Part shown: piece after piece, positions 43,609-55,256 of the stretch
Layout of the letters: each line of letters opens with the position of its first letter
Position numbering within the stretch: the stretch's first letter is position 1
DNA from: Mesostigma viride
Taxonomy: Eukaryota; Streptophyta; Mesostigmatophyceae; Mesostigmatales; Mesostigmataceae
NCBI GenBank assembly: GCA_009746045.1
Contig: RPFO01000165.1
Coordinates: 1,885,325-1,949,324 of the forward strand
Reading direction: 5' to 3'
Length of the DNA: 64,000 nt
Program-made: the position numbers and the translations under genes
Notes under the pieces: generated by a model
What the model saw: the letters and a program-made list of their open reading frames with translations, nothing else
What the model was told of the DNA's origin: nothing
Database searches by the model: none

Positions 43609-44048
43609 GTCGGCTGATTAAGCAGATACACAGCAGAGTCTGATGTAAACCGCTAAACCCCAAACCCATGCAGACCACAGTCAAGGACGCGTGCATGTCA
43701 AGCCATGCCAATTGTGAACCGTACAGCAATTTACTTTTCAAGCCTGAAGAGGTGGATAGCAGATACTAGCCTGGAAGAGGTTACAGGGGCACATGTCCAT
43801 TAGCGAGCGGAACAACACAGCATACACCCTACAAGCGTACCGCACAATGTCCTCCTGCAATTGTCTGCAGATCTCCCAATGCCGCAGACATCTCCACTGC
43901 TCTCATGGCGATTGCAAATGCTTCATGCCGCTGACATCTCCACTGCTCTCATGGCGATTGCAAATGCTTGATGCCGCACCTCTGCTTACAGCAGAAAAGC
44001 TTCCTCCGGGCGAGGCACCTGACTGGAACCAACACCCATTCCTTGGCT
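43609..44048. other. spacer with a 42 bp tandem duplication
   Basis: A segment with GCATTTGCAATCGCCATGAGAG (minus strand) occurs twice in a row at about 43905-43990. No gene called. Confidence 0.45.
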
Positions 44049-45159
44049 TCACAACGTGGCCATGACAGCATCGTGAATCTGCTTCGCCAACGCCCACACT
44101 TCAGGACCCGCGCCCTGCACCGCCATGGCCACAGGCTGCACCGCTGCAATCGATGCAGCATTCACTGCCTGCGCCGCACCATGTACTGCATGCACGAAAG
44201 CCAATCCTGGCTCGGTTATCATGGTCTTGCCCGATTCCTGCTGCTTCTTCTTCTTCGATGCGGTCATGCGCACTTTATACCCCTTCCTCTCCAAGCACGC
44301 CTTCAGCACCTGGCTCGTGCGGTGCTGAATATGCTTCTGAAGGCGCGCCTTCTAAACACGAAATGTTGGCAATGTATGATTCCCAAACGGCATGATAGGC
44401 ACATAATCAGTCCCATTAATTGCTTTGCGGCAGTCAATGCACCAGAACACCTGTTGAAAAAAGAAGGTTATGCACGCTAGCGATTACCCGCGGCAAGAAG
44501 CAATCAACACGCCTCGCTAACAACTGCAACCACAATGTAATTCATGACGGGCCACTCACCGCTACCCTGCTCTCCTGCTTCAATGTCTCCCCATTCTCAA
44601 GGCCTCCATTGTAAACCTCTCCGTCTTCACCATCGTCATCGTCTTCCTCTTCCTCCACTCCGACGTATCCGTGTTTCCTTTTCCTAAGATACCTAGGGTT
44701 GTTCAAGTCGTATGTGCGGCGTTGGCACACTTCCAACAAAATTTTGGCCGCCTCTACCCATTACCATTTATTCGTACTATCATAACATATCCAGGCGTTT
44801 GAAAAATCATTCCCTCGTTCGAACTTCTACCCCTGGGCGTCCATGACGAGGCAGTCACGACGGGACGCAGATGCACAAAAATAAAACAAGGCGACATCCC
44901 TTCAATCATTGACCAAAAAACAGAATACGCGCAGAACTTGGATTTCAACACCACGCACCCATTACCAGCGAGCACGGCTGGCCTGCAACCGCCATCATTT
45001 CATAACCAGAAGCCAGGGCCCACACTCCATCCCGTTACCTCATCTTCCACGCACGGCTTCCGCTGCTTCCCTCTGCTCTTTCGCATTCTCCGCCAGCAAC
45101 CTCGCCTTCTCCTCGTCCAACAATCCACTAAGAATAAAATCCCCTCTATTGGACGCCAT
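44049..45159 (-). CDS. candidate three-exon gene near the right end of the CACTA-type element
   Basis: Minus strand. Exon 1 is 45159-45055 (MASNRGDFILSGLLDEEKAR..., donor GCC/GTGCGT). Exon 2 is 44751-44560 (AAKILLEVCQRRTYDLNNPR..., a basic patch RYLRKRKHG, then an acidic run; donor GCG/GTGAGT). Exon 3 starts at 44450 after TTTTTTCAACAG (VFWCIDCRKAINGTDY). All joins are phase 0. An in-frame TAG occurs at 44352-44354, and the same frame stays open behind it to 44049 (KARLQKHIQHRTSQVL, then Lys-rich and Ala-rich). Using TGTTTAG/AAG at 44351 as acceptor instead would bypass the stop. It could be an accessory DNA-binding protein of the transposon. Family unknown. Confidence 0.4.
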
Positions 45160-45666
45160 TCAGACGAACTTTGCTAGCGTCTTTTCACCGGCCCCAGCAC
45201 ACATAATCTATAGCCGCTTACTGACAACGGCCGACAACGACAACTGCTGAATAGGCGAAAAAGGCTGATAACTACATTTTTATATTTCGCTGCATTTGCT
45301 AATAGACACGCACGTTCTCCCACTTCTCCATTACAATATAATTATCCATCTGGCCGTGTACAGGCAAAGATCCCCGAAGTAACTTACTGAAACGTATCTT
45401 ACAGCATCGGATCACTGGCACCTAATCTACAGGTGGTAGATTACCAACCAAGACCCGTCGCGGTAATTTACTCTGTCGGTAATGTACTACCAAAGATGTG
45501 CAGTCGTAACGTTACTCTTACTTACGGCTAGTAAAATTACTACCTATCATCCTACGTAGTAATGATTACGGCGTTGGATCTCACGCCTCGGATCTAGGTA
45601 GTAAGATAAGACCTCGTAATTTACGCCTCGGATGCTTTTTACCACCCTCGGACGAAAAGTATAGTG

Positions 45667-46410
45667 AACACCAGACTGTTCAACCACTGGGTGGCGACAG
45701 CAGTGCTAGGAGAGGGGGTACCAGACGCCGACATAATCCGGAACGCCCTAGCTCGCGAGGCGGTGAATCCTTGGAGCACGGCGGAGGTATTTGCTCAGAC
45801 CATTGAGAATCTTGTTGCTGTCCTTTTGCAAGAGTCGAGAGGGTACGCAGACAGGTTCTATATTACCACGCAGCCTTTCGGAGTGTACTCCAGGCTTGAT
45901 ACACCGAGGCCGGAAACCACCACTGCGTGGGGTCCGGAGGTGGAGATTGTCACGGGGGTCGAGAAGACGCCTGAAGACGTCCATTTTGAGTGGACTGACA
46001 AGCCAGAGGGCTCCGTCAAGCGCTCAGCCCAGCAGATAAACGAGGGCGACGGCACTACGGAAACCTACGAGGAGAGGCAGAGAGCTGATCTGCATATCCC
46101 TCGTGAGGCGACTCACGAGTACGATCGTTACGGCCGAGGCGAGCAGAACGAGCTTGTCGGCGGCGGTAAGCGGTGGGTACGCGATCTTGCTTGGCATCGC
46201 AACCCAGGTGAGACACAACATCCAGTCGAACGCAAGGCAGACGGGCGACCTGTGACCTGCGTGCTGGGAGAGTTTAACCCAAACCTCCAGATTGTCGCAG
46301 AGGCAGCAGCAGCCACACCGGTTGCTGAGGGTGTTGAGCAGCGTCCAGACCGTGAGGAGGGGCAGGCGAGTGCAAGCCAGGAGGCGGCCTCGTCTGGAGT
46401 AAGTGCGTGA
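45667..46410 (+). pseudogene. copia-like first ORF, 3' part
   Basis: Continues the frame broken at 32905: NTRLFNHWVATAVLGEG, then WSTAEVFAQTIENLVAVL, a Glu/Arg-rich segment and an Ala/Glu-rich end. It stops at TGA 46408-46410. The next ORF is in the same frame. A GTAAGT at 46399 and a GGCAG at 46451-46455 could splice the two together, removing both stops. No known domain. Confidence 0.6.
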
Positions 46411-46455
46411 GCCTGAGTGGGTTCCAGCAGCCATATCTGCGTGTGTTGTCGGCAG

Positions 46456-47472
46456 TATTTTATAAGGCTTCCTAACACGCGCGGGAGCGGCAGCAGGAGC
46501 GGGGCGGGAGCGGGGGATGGCGGTGGTGAGGCAAGGGCAGATACAGGAGGCCCCGCCAGCGTCGTGCCCGAGGGACAGGCAATCCCAACGGCAGAGGGCG
46601 CCAATGGCAGGAGGGCATCCATCCGGAAGAGGAAGGAGGTGGCACAAGGAGAGGAGCGTGCAGGGTGGCCAACCGACGGCGTGGTGCTGACGGGGGAGGG
46701 CCAGAATGATGCTGAACGTCAAGCACCTGGTAAGAGACCATGTGTGCCTGAGTCTGGTGTTCCTGCAGCTAGTGTTCCTGCGCCATTAGCACCGGTAGGA
46801 GCTGCAGTCATTGGCAGTGACCCTCGTGCTTTGCCTGGAACTAGACCTCATATGAGTGCTGTGGCTGTGATGAATGGCCAGAAGCCTCTCAAGCCTCCTG
46901 TGGGACAGGAAGAGCTAGACAAGTGGTTGGAAGATATGGAGCTAGTTTCTTGCTCTGTAGATCCCACTGTCAACCTTGTGCAGGTATTCCACACATCCAC
47001 GACTAATAGGGATTCCAGTGAGCGTGTGCGGGACAAGGCTAGGCAAGCTGTCAAGGACAAGCTGACTTGGTCTCAGTTCCTAGAGGGCCTACGTCAGGAG
47101 TTCTCTGATAAGGTACTCAACCTCACTAATCACTATAAGCTCAGCTATGATACCTTTGAGATCAAGGGCACGGTAGCTGAGGAGCTGCAGCGGCTCACAC
47201 GCATCAGGGAGAAGGGGGCCAAGCATGGCTTCAATCTGACTGACAGAGCAGTAGCAGATTCCTTCCTGGATCGCATGGGGCTGAGTGTGGATGGGAGAAA
47301 TGCAGCTAGGATGTTTGCTGATCAGACAGATGGGACGTGGACAGCCTTGCAAAGGGTTATTTTCAACATCCGTCCATCTGACAATGCTGCTTGCAAGGCA
47401 ATCCAGGTGACTGGTGCCCCTTCAGCCTCCGCTCATCAGGTCCATGGTGATGCCCTTGGGCAGGGTGCTTAG
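46456..47472 (+). CDS. copia-like Gag
   Basis: An open frame (from 46417 by stop-to-stop reading) with a Gly/Arg/Ser-rich start. A helical capsid-like core follows at about 46890-47400: ELDKWLEDMELVSC, LTWSQFLEGLRQEFSD and NLTDRAVADSFLDRM. W-x-FL-x2-L-x2-EF is the usual Gag capsid pattern. It stops at 47470-47472, and the Gln/Gly-rich tail continues in another frame to the chromovirus insertion at 47660. The CCHC knuckle lies beyond that insertion at 58624. It packages the element RNA. Confidence 0.65.
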   Translation, partial: YFIRLPNTRGSGSRSGAGAGDGGGEARADTGGPASVVPEGQAIPTAEGANGRRASIRKRKEVAQGEERAGWPTDGVVLTGEGQNDAERQAPGKRPCVPESGVPAASVPAPLAPVGAAVIGSDPRALPGTRPHMSAVAVMNGQKPLKPPVGQEELDKWLEDMELVSCSVDPTVNLVQVFHTSTTNRDSSERVRDKARQAVKDKLTWSQFLEGLRQEFSDKVLNLTNHYKLSYDTFEIKGTVAEELQRLTRIREKGAKHGFNLTDRAVADSFLDRMGLSVDGRNAARMFADQTDGTWTALQRVIFNIRPSDNAACKAIQVTGAPSASAHQVHGDALGQGA

Positions 47473-47660
47473 GGAGATCCCAGGCCTACTAGTAGTAGGC
47501 GTCAGAGGGCTAATAACAGGCGCAGGCAGAATGGTAACCAAGGTGGCAATTAAGAGCCAGCAGCAGGGATCCAAAGGCAAGGGTCAGCAGCAGGCTGGTG
47601 GTCACCAGGGTGGTCAGCAGAACAAGGGTGGCCAAGGGCAAGGCAAGAGCCAGGGCCAGG

Positions 47661-48234
47661 TGTTACGCTGCGGATATCTACCTCCACCTCTACCTCTAAT
47701 GGGCCTGATACTACCTAAACTGGTCAGGCCTCCTCTACTTAACCCTCTGGCGAAAGACGAACGTGACGGAGCTGATCTCAATGCATTAACGTAAGTGTTG
47801 CTATAATACGCCATACAACCATTTACCAAAACCCGTTTACTCCAGGAATAGAGGAAGGAAACACAACTACACTGCCGTGACCCAAGCCTAAATGTGTCAA
47901 TTCACTTAACACACGCCGAGTACACACACAAAGGGGTAGAACGCGCATAAATGATCACCAACGGTCCAACACGCTCGGGCCGACATGGCCCTCGCCTACA
48001 GGTGCACGCTGGTCCACTAAATCTACTGATGCACGCTGGTCCACTACATTCTACCCCAGGATCAGGACCACTAGTAAAGTACGCGGCGCGGCGCCCAACG
48101 GCACCCAATGTACCACAGTACTGTTACGAGGACAATAATGTCCCGGTAGGAGCCTAAACGTAAACCTAGGGACAACCGAGGCAAAGGACCTAATTTACGT
48201 CCGTAACTACAACGAATTGTTACGCGACGTAACA
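47661..48234 (-). repeat. 3' LTR of chromovirus copy 2
   Basis: 574 bp. On its right side lies the complement of the polypurine tract (CCTCCCCCCCC at 48235). Confidence 0.95.
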
Positions 48235-48605
48235 CCTCCCCCCCCACAAAGGTAGGGAGCCCTCTCCCTACGCACAGGGAGGAAACGAAGGGGTAGGAAA
48301 AACCTAATGCACCCAACACACACCAACACAATCGATAGACCATCCCAGATACAAAGCACCAATAGTTCACACGGTCTCCACCACCACGCCGGGTGGTGTA
48401 GGGTTAGCCAGCACCAAGCCTGGTGGTAGGTTCCCCTAACTGCCTGGAACGGAGTCCTGGCCGGGGGGGACGGCACTGGGCAGGACACACAGAGTAAACA
48501 CATCAGCGCCAAGGACCAAGAACAGCCAACCAACTGGCCAGAATATGAGGGCGACTCTACATACCGGAGGGACAACACCCTCAGGTCGGGCCTAAGGCCC
48601 TCTAT

Positions 48606-50900
48606 CTAATGGCCATCCGTCTGGTAGGTACCACGGGAGGCCAGCAGGACATCCAGGTAGGCCTGGTAATGGGCCACATCCTCAACATTGTCATGCCTAT
48701 CTACGGTGAGGAAAACATCGGCCCACACGCCGTCAGGAAAAAGGCCCAGAAAGGCCCAGTAATACCTATGCTGAGTAAGAACGACCTGGCCACGGGCCCA
48801 GTCCAGGAAGCCACAGGCAAAGAGGCGAAGGAAAGGCTCTACCGCGATCAAACAGAGGGCCCGCAGGAGGAGGCGATGATACCGGATCCGAGGGCGCAAC
48901 CCGTCGGGAAAAACAGGTCCACCAGGGGCTCCACGTTGGACGGCCACAACCGGATGTGCCGAACCTCTCGGGAGCGCCACCGACGCGTACACTGGCGCGA
49001 CCCGAATGTCTCTAGGTAGTCGCTGGCCCGAGGAGGAGGGTGACCGCGGGAGTCTAGACCCTGGCCCGGTAGGGGCGCCGGACGCCGGGCATCCCACTCG
49101 AGGATGGGCTGGAGGACCGTGGTGTACGTAACACCCGGCACCGCAGGAAACTCTACCGTAAGGGCATCCGAAGCCATAATGCCCAGAGGCGGAGGGTAAG
49201 CCCACTGGAACCCACCGTAGGTGTCCAAGTCGTTGTGGCGCCTAGCCCAGCGATACAGAACGCGCCGAACCAGGATCTCACCCTGGAACACAGGATCAGC
49301 TAAAATAACCATGTCGAAAGGAGGCCGATCAGTCTCAATGGGTAGGCCACGATCCCGAGGCGCCCGACACACCTGGGAAAACCCGTAGGACATGGGCGAG
49401 ATGGCAAGCTCGGCGGAGACGCGCGGCAGGTCACACTGGCGGCAGGCGAGTGCGGACATACCACATCCAGGCACGGGCGTGTCGCGCGACTCCGGCGTCG
49501 CATGCACCACAGAAGGAGCCCTGTCCCGATCACCCTGGGACAACTCCCGGAGGGAGTCGGAAGCGCGGGTAGCGCGAGGATCCTGACCGGTGGACCGAAC
49601 AACCGCAGCCAAGGACAGAGAGGCCGGAGGGGCAGGGGCCGAAGCAGGGGCAGGAGCCGACACCGACGCAGGTGACACTGGTACAGCAGACGGTCGCGCC
49701 GGACCCGAAGCCAGAGGGGCCGTGACGGACCCGCCACCGAAGCTGGCGCGCCGGTCTCCGTTGCCGGTGCACCCTCAGGCCACATGTTAAAAATGGGGCC
49801 CGTAGGGACAGGCAGTCCTGCATAAGATTGACTACCATCCAGGCTCCAGTCAGGAACCGGAATCCTCTGCGGGGACCACCCTCCCAAAGCCTGGGCAGTC
49901 CGCTAGTGTCGCCAAAGAAGCCCCGCGACGGCTGCGACTGAGCTGGGGAGGCTCGGAAGCAGCGACAGCGGGCGCGGTCACAGGGGCAGGGACTCGCGCG
50001 TAGGCGCAGGTACAGCGGTCACAGGCGCAGAGGCAGCAGGAGTCGCAGCAGCCGCCGGAACCACAGCGACCGCGGGCGCCAGCGGGGGCGCGGGCGAAGC
50101 CGTAGTCGCCGGGGCAACAGAAGGGGTAGGAGGCGCGGATCCAGCTGGCGTAGCCGGGACCTGCGCCTGGGCCGCCAGGAAGGCCCCAAACGCCGTGGTC
50201 AGGGACTGGATCTGAGCCTGCATAGCCGAGACCGTCGCCGAAAGAGGATCAGGCAAACCCGAAGGGGTAGGCTCCACTGCAACACCCCGGGTCGACCGAG
50301 GGGACGACGGGACCGGAGAGGGAGGAACAGACGCCGAGGAGGCGGACGCAGCGCTCGAGGCAGAATAATCTGGAGTATAATGTACCTCGGCTGGGGCGCC
50401 CGAAGGGGCAGGACCATCAACCGCTAGTCCCGCCGCCTGATCAGCTATCTCCATGAATTCTACGGCCCGTAAAAGGTCGCAGGGGTTCTCATCTACCTCA
50501 GCATCACCCTCAGCCGGAAGCCAAGGAAACACCTCCCGTAGGCAGGTACGGCCCACAGGGTAGAGAGGTAGGAGAACACACGGCAGCACCGGAGAACCGC
50601 ATCTATCTGTTCCAAGGCGGGACAGCGAGAACCACACCCCAACAAACAGTGTCCGGCATCGTCGAACCCGTGCAGGACAAGCTGGTGCGGCTCATTAGGG
50701 GAAGGACCATACCACGTGACCCCGAAGAGGGCCGCCCTGACTAAGCTCGCATGTTGGGCCTGAAGGGCCGGCTGCACAACGCCACCCCGGTAACATGATC
50801 GCGACACCCAGCGGCCCGGAAGGGCCTCGAAATACAGCTCAGGGTCCGGTAGGGGCAGGGACGGCAGCGGGCTCTCAGCCGGAGGGGTAGGCTCTGTCAT
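48606..50900 (-). pseudogene. ORF3 of copy 2, frameshifted
   Basis: The ATG at 50900 (MTEPTPPAESPLPS) follows the conserved acceptor by 5 nt. Homology to copy 1 ORF3 is high at both ends and lower in the Ala/Pro/Ser-rich middle. The frame breaks near 50590, 49900, 49650 and 48900, so at least four shifts are needed to read it through. The conserved C-terminal end (RGTYQTDGH) stops at 48606. Confidence 0.8.
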
Positions 50901-50976
50901 GACGGCTGCGGAGGGGAGGGGACAACCAACCACCCGTCGACAGCAGACATAACATAAGAGAGGAGAAGGCCTACGA

Positions 50977-52503
50977 CTAGAGCTTGTGCAGGGTTTTATA
51001 TTCCTGCAGCAGGCGACTACACCCATCTAGCTCACTCTCCGTATACCAAACCTTATCTACTTCACTACGAGCATACATCCACTTCACTTTATACTGACGC
51101 TGGGTACCGCGGCCCTTTTTGATATCTCGATGGGCCACGATGCTTTCTACTTCGTCTTCTACTTCCCCAGTGTCAGGATTATGCTCTAAAGGGGCAGGCG
51201 CTAACTCCCTGCCAGCGAACGTACTAGGGTGGTACAGTTTAAGCTGGCTCCTATGGAAGGTGTTTGAATGCGTTTGCCAAGAGGTAGGGATATCGACTTT
51301 ATACAAGAAATTTCCTACCCTAGACAACACATGGAAGGGTCCTAAGAAGGCAGGCCTAAGTTTGACCTTCAGTTCTGCTTCAAACTTATGAGCAAAACGG
51401 CCAACACGGGGGCCTTCTACTAATACTAGATCTCCTACTTCTATCTCAGGTGCTCGTCTATCTAAGGAGGCACGCAACCTAGCAAGGTACTTAGCCTGAG
51501 CTTTTTGATACCCTGAGATCGCGTGGTCATGAGCAGTTTTCATTCTATCTAGTAAGGACTGTACACCTTCTACAGTATCTCGGGACACATCATCCTTGTC
51601 CCGTAGAGGACTAGCTAAGAGAGAGGTAGGGGTAAGGGGCTGTCTCCCAGTATCTAAGAAGAAGGGCGTATATCCATGCGCAGCTTGGGGACAATTGTTG
51701 AGGGAGAACTCTACCAAACATAAATAATCCTCCCAATCACTACCCGAGCCATTAACATAGTGCCTAAGCGCTTCTTCTACTACTCTATTAAGACGCTCTA
51801 CTAAATGAGAGGAGGAGGAGTGGTAGGCAGTACCGTAGGTAACCTTGGTACCGATGGCAGCGAAAAACTGCTGCCAAAAATCTGAGGTAAATAATTTATC
51901 CTTATCACTAATAAACTGCCTACTCAATCCATGATATCTATATACATTATTGAGGTATAGGCGTGCGCAATCACGTGCGGTGAGTTCTAAAGGACACGGC
52001 ACAAGATGGCACATACGAGTAAAACGATCTATGAACACAAGGATTTGGGCATTGCCCCTATCATTCTTTCTAAAAGGTCCTACAAAATCCATCATGATAG
52101 AATCCCAAGGCATGATAGGGTCAGGCAAGGTCCTAGGTTCTGCTATCTGTCCTACATTATTGGGTTTCATTTCCTGGCAAGATTGACAAGTTCTAACATA
52201 CTCATCCACATCCTTATAAAGGGAAGGCCAGTAATAAGAGCGGGCTACTAGGTCCCGTACCCGTTTACCACCCTGGTGAGCAGCTAAGTCATGCAACTCA
52301 AAGAGCAAGGAGGAGCGACAGATAGGAGGGACATACAGGCGCCATTGAGGGGGAGAATCTGCTATCTGCACATATAAAAACCCACCTACAAATTTACAAG
52401 GGTGCTTGCCTAATTGTTGGGGATGTGCAGCAATGGCAGCTAATGCTTCCGGCTCAGTGGCCGTAAATCTACTAATAAGGCGTTCAAGATCAGAGGTAGG
52501 CAT
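50977..52503 (-). CDS. integrase and chromodomain of copy 2
   Basis: An intact 508-codon frame, the 3' part of pol. The zinc-binding H71, H76, C106, C109 occur in HDLAAHQ and CQSC. The catalytic triad is D139 (MMDFVGPF), D200 (FISDKDK) and E236 (LVERLNR), with 35 residues between the second D and E, the D,D-35-E pattern. A GPF module (RPAFLGPFHVLSRVGNFLY) follows. The C-terminal chromodomain (about 448-508) has VESIVAHRDI, YKVKWMYA and VWYTESELDGCSRLLQEY. It would insert element DNA, and the chromodomain is expected to guide target choice. The true pol start lies upstream across frameshifts. Confidence 0.9.
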   Translation of the reverse strand: MPTSDLERLISRFTATEPEALAAIAAHPQQLGKHPCKFVGGFLYVQIADSPPQWRLYVPPICRSSLLFELHDLAAHQGGKRVRDLVARSYYWPSLYKDVDEYVRTCQSCQEMKPNNVGQIAEPRTLPDPIMPWDSIMMDFVGPFRKNDRGNAQILVFIDRFTRMCHLVPCPLELTARDCARLYLNNVYRYHGLSRQFISDKDKLFTSDFWQQFFAAIGTKVTYGTAYHSSSSHLVERLNRVVEEALRHYVNGSGSDWEDYLCLVEFSLNNCPQAAHGYTPFFLDTGRQPLTPTSLLASPLRDKDDVSRDTVEGVQSLLDRMKTAHDHAISGYQKAQAKYLARLRASLDRRAPEIEVGDLVLVEGPRVGRFAHKFEAELKVKLRPAFLGPFHVLSRVGNFLYKVDIPTSWQTHSNTFHRSQLKLYHPSTFAGRELAPAPLEHNPDTGEVEDEVESIVAHRDIKKGRGTQRQYKVKWMYARSEVDKVWYTESELDGCSRLLQEYKTLHKL

Positions 52504-55256
52504 CGCTACAGAAGTATCCAGAACAGGTTTAAAGAGATCTCCTACCGCCTTGCCGAAGAGAAGGGGAGGTCCTAGGGGACTACGTTTTCATAAGACTTTC
52601 CTGACCTAGTCGCTATATGGCTAAGCGGTATAGAAATTTTATTTTTCCCCTCCCCCCCACCGAGGCCACAGGAAGGGCCTCACACGGGAGAGAGAGTCCT
52701 ACGTGAGAAAGGAGATCAGGCATGCGAACAGCTGTATGAAAGAGGTAGGCATAGGAATCATCATCAGGTAGTTCACCATAAGGGGTTACACCCATAGTAG
52801 TAGGAACTAGAGTAGTATTGAGAACATCAAGGTCCTCGAAGAAGGAATAGTCTGCACGACGAGAGAGTGCATCTGGTACTATGTTATCTACACCCTTGAC
52901 ATACTGAAGTTTAAAAGGGGAAAACTGTGCTAAAAATTCCATCCAGCGCGCTTGCCGAGGGGTAAGGTTGGGTTGGGAGAGAAGATGGGTAAGGGGACGA
53001 TGATCCGTTTGGATAACTAACCTATAAGGATCTAGCTCACAGGGTTCATTCAGGCAGACATCAAATTGAGCACCTTTAAGGAAGTGCTGCCACGCGTGGC
53101 AACAATACACCACAGCTAAGAGTTCCTGCTGGTGGACGGGATAGTTACGCTCCGCAGGGAGCATTGTCCTAGAGATATATCAATTGGCTGTAAGCCCTGA
53201 CCCTGATCCTGGAGAAGGACACCACCTATAGCTACTTTACTAGCATCTGTAGCCACAACAAAGGGTTTAGTAGTATCCGGTAGGATGAGTACAGGAGGGG
53301 AAAGGAGTAGGGATTTTAGGCACTGAAAAGCAGACTGACACTCACTACTCCAAACAAAGGGGATATCCTTCTTTAATAAATGATTAATAGGGGCTGCTAT
53401 AGTGGCGAAACGCGGGATAAAACGCCTATAGTAAGAAGCAATTCCTAGGAAACTACGTACACCTTTAACGTCGGTAGGAGTAGGCCATTCCTGAATTGAC
53501 TTAGTTTTATCCGGGTCGGTAGCGACCCCGGCATCTGACAGAACGTGCCCTAAAAATGGGACACTCCTACCCGAACGCACTTTAGCACGGCGCGCCCACA
53601 AAGAATTTTCAGCCATTATTTCTAATACTTTCTTTAAATCACGTAGGTGCGTTTCAAAATCAGGAGAGTAAATAAGAATATCATCTAAGTAAGCTTGAGC
53701 ACAAGAACGGTCATGCTCAGATAAAGAAACAGAGGAGAAGGAGGATCCTTTAGATCAGAGGACACCTGAGGAAGATGAGAATTTCCCATAACAGGTCTAA
53801 GCACTTCATTCATTAACATTTGAAAAGAGGCAGGCGAGTTACAGAGTCCCATAGCCGCTACTCTAAACTGGTAATGACCAAAAGGGGTAGCAAAGGCGGT
53901 TTTATGGCAATCCTCAGGAGCTATCCGCAACTGCCAAAAACCATCCGCACAATCCAGTACTGTGAAACAAGTGGAACCTTTAACCTTATTAAATATATCA
54001 TCAATACGAGGTAGAGGGTATTTAGATTTCACAGTAATATCATTCAACTTCCTATAATCAGTAACTAGGCGAAACTTGCCATTTGGCTTAGGAACTAACA
54101 GGACACCAGCTGAGTAGGGGGAGTTACTAGGCTCTATCAATCCTGCTTCTAATAATGACACTAAAATCTGTTTTAGTTCCTTTAACTCGGTAGGGCCCAT
54201 TCTATACATCGGAGAGTGCGTAGGAACTGCACCGTCCTTGATAACTACACGGTGTAAAACAGAACGAGGAGGAGGATAAGAAGGAGTCTTTTCTTCAAAT
54301 ACTTTTGAGGAATCTATCACAGCCATGTATCTTACTATTTCATTTTCAGTAAATCCTACTCCTATTGTATCCACTGTATTTACATCTATATCCACACTAT
54401 TATTAGTGATAGGTATCTCTTGTACTTCTAACTGAAGGAACATACATAATAGGTATCCATTTTGCTTTAATTCAGAACGTAATTCGTCATTTGACATTAA
54501 TACTTCAGGTATAGGTCTTACAGGAGGATCAACAGGTGTAGGAGGAGTAATATCTACCAAGGATAAATTTTCCAATCTATAATGACGTTCAGGTACCCAG
54601 TAAGAGCTATCTGGAAACCAAATGACCATGGTATCATAATTAATAGTAATCTTATTATCCTGGTGCCAATCTAATCCTAGTAATACATCAGCGGTAGTGA
54701 TAGGGCCTATAGTGGCCGTCAGGTTGACAGTACGTCCTTGTATAACCATGGGAAGGGACACCGTACCCGGGGAATGACTGGTGCGACCATCAGCATAATG
54801 AACAGTAACGGGTTTGGTGTGAGGGGTAGGGACTAGTCCTAAACGTCTAACTAGGGCCTCGCTCACAAAGGAGCTAGCCGCACCGCTATCTACCAACACA
54901 GAGACATTCAAGAGTTCATCAGCATGCAAGAAGGGGTCTACAACAGTGTGAGGGACGGTTAAACCACCATTCAAGAACATAAGAGGACGCACACGTAGTG
55001 GTAGGGAAGATTCAGCTCCTACAGAGGTTATAAAAACAGGCAGGCAAAAATTATTATCTGGGGTACTATCTAAGGACCTGTCCAGGTTACCCCCGGCTGA
55101 CAGGCCTACTGTTCCCCCTCCCCCCCAAATCCATAGGAACGAACCCCGAAGAAGACCCTGGCGGAAAAGCCACTGCTGGAGGGTCACGAGGGATTGAAGA
55201 GGGTGCGGGAGCCTGATTATCATAGGGGAACCCTGGGGATCCTGTCTGCACAGCAT
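52504..55256 (-). pseudogene. protease, RT and RNase H part of pol, copy 2
   Basis: The frame opens at 55256, overlapping gag's 3' end by 170 nt, and is +1 relative to gag. The protease DSGA lies near 54890. The RT motifs LDCADGFWQL and YLDD and the RNase H TDASK and TDHRPL motifs are all present. Single-base deletions relative to copy 1 break it near 53745 (GGATCCT-CC), near 53180 (ATTGATAT) and near 52590-52640. Copy 2 retains the pre-insertion sequence for both TTAA elements (52907 and 52216 regions). Confidence 0.85.

Noticed and set aside
44352-44354. In-frame TAG as a sign of a variant genetic code (TAG for Gln, known in some green algae)
   Set aside because: Other ORFs in the window end normally at TAG and TAA. 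A single stop with a nearby acceptor is better explained by splicing or mutation.
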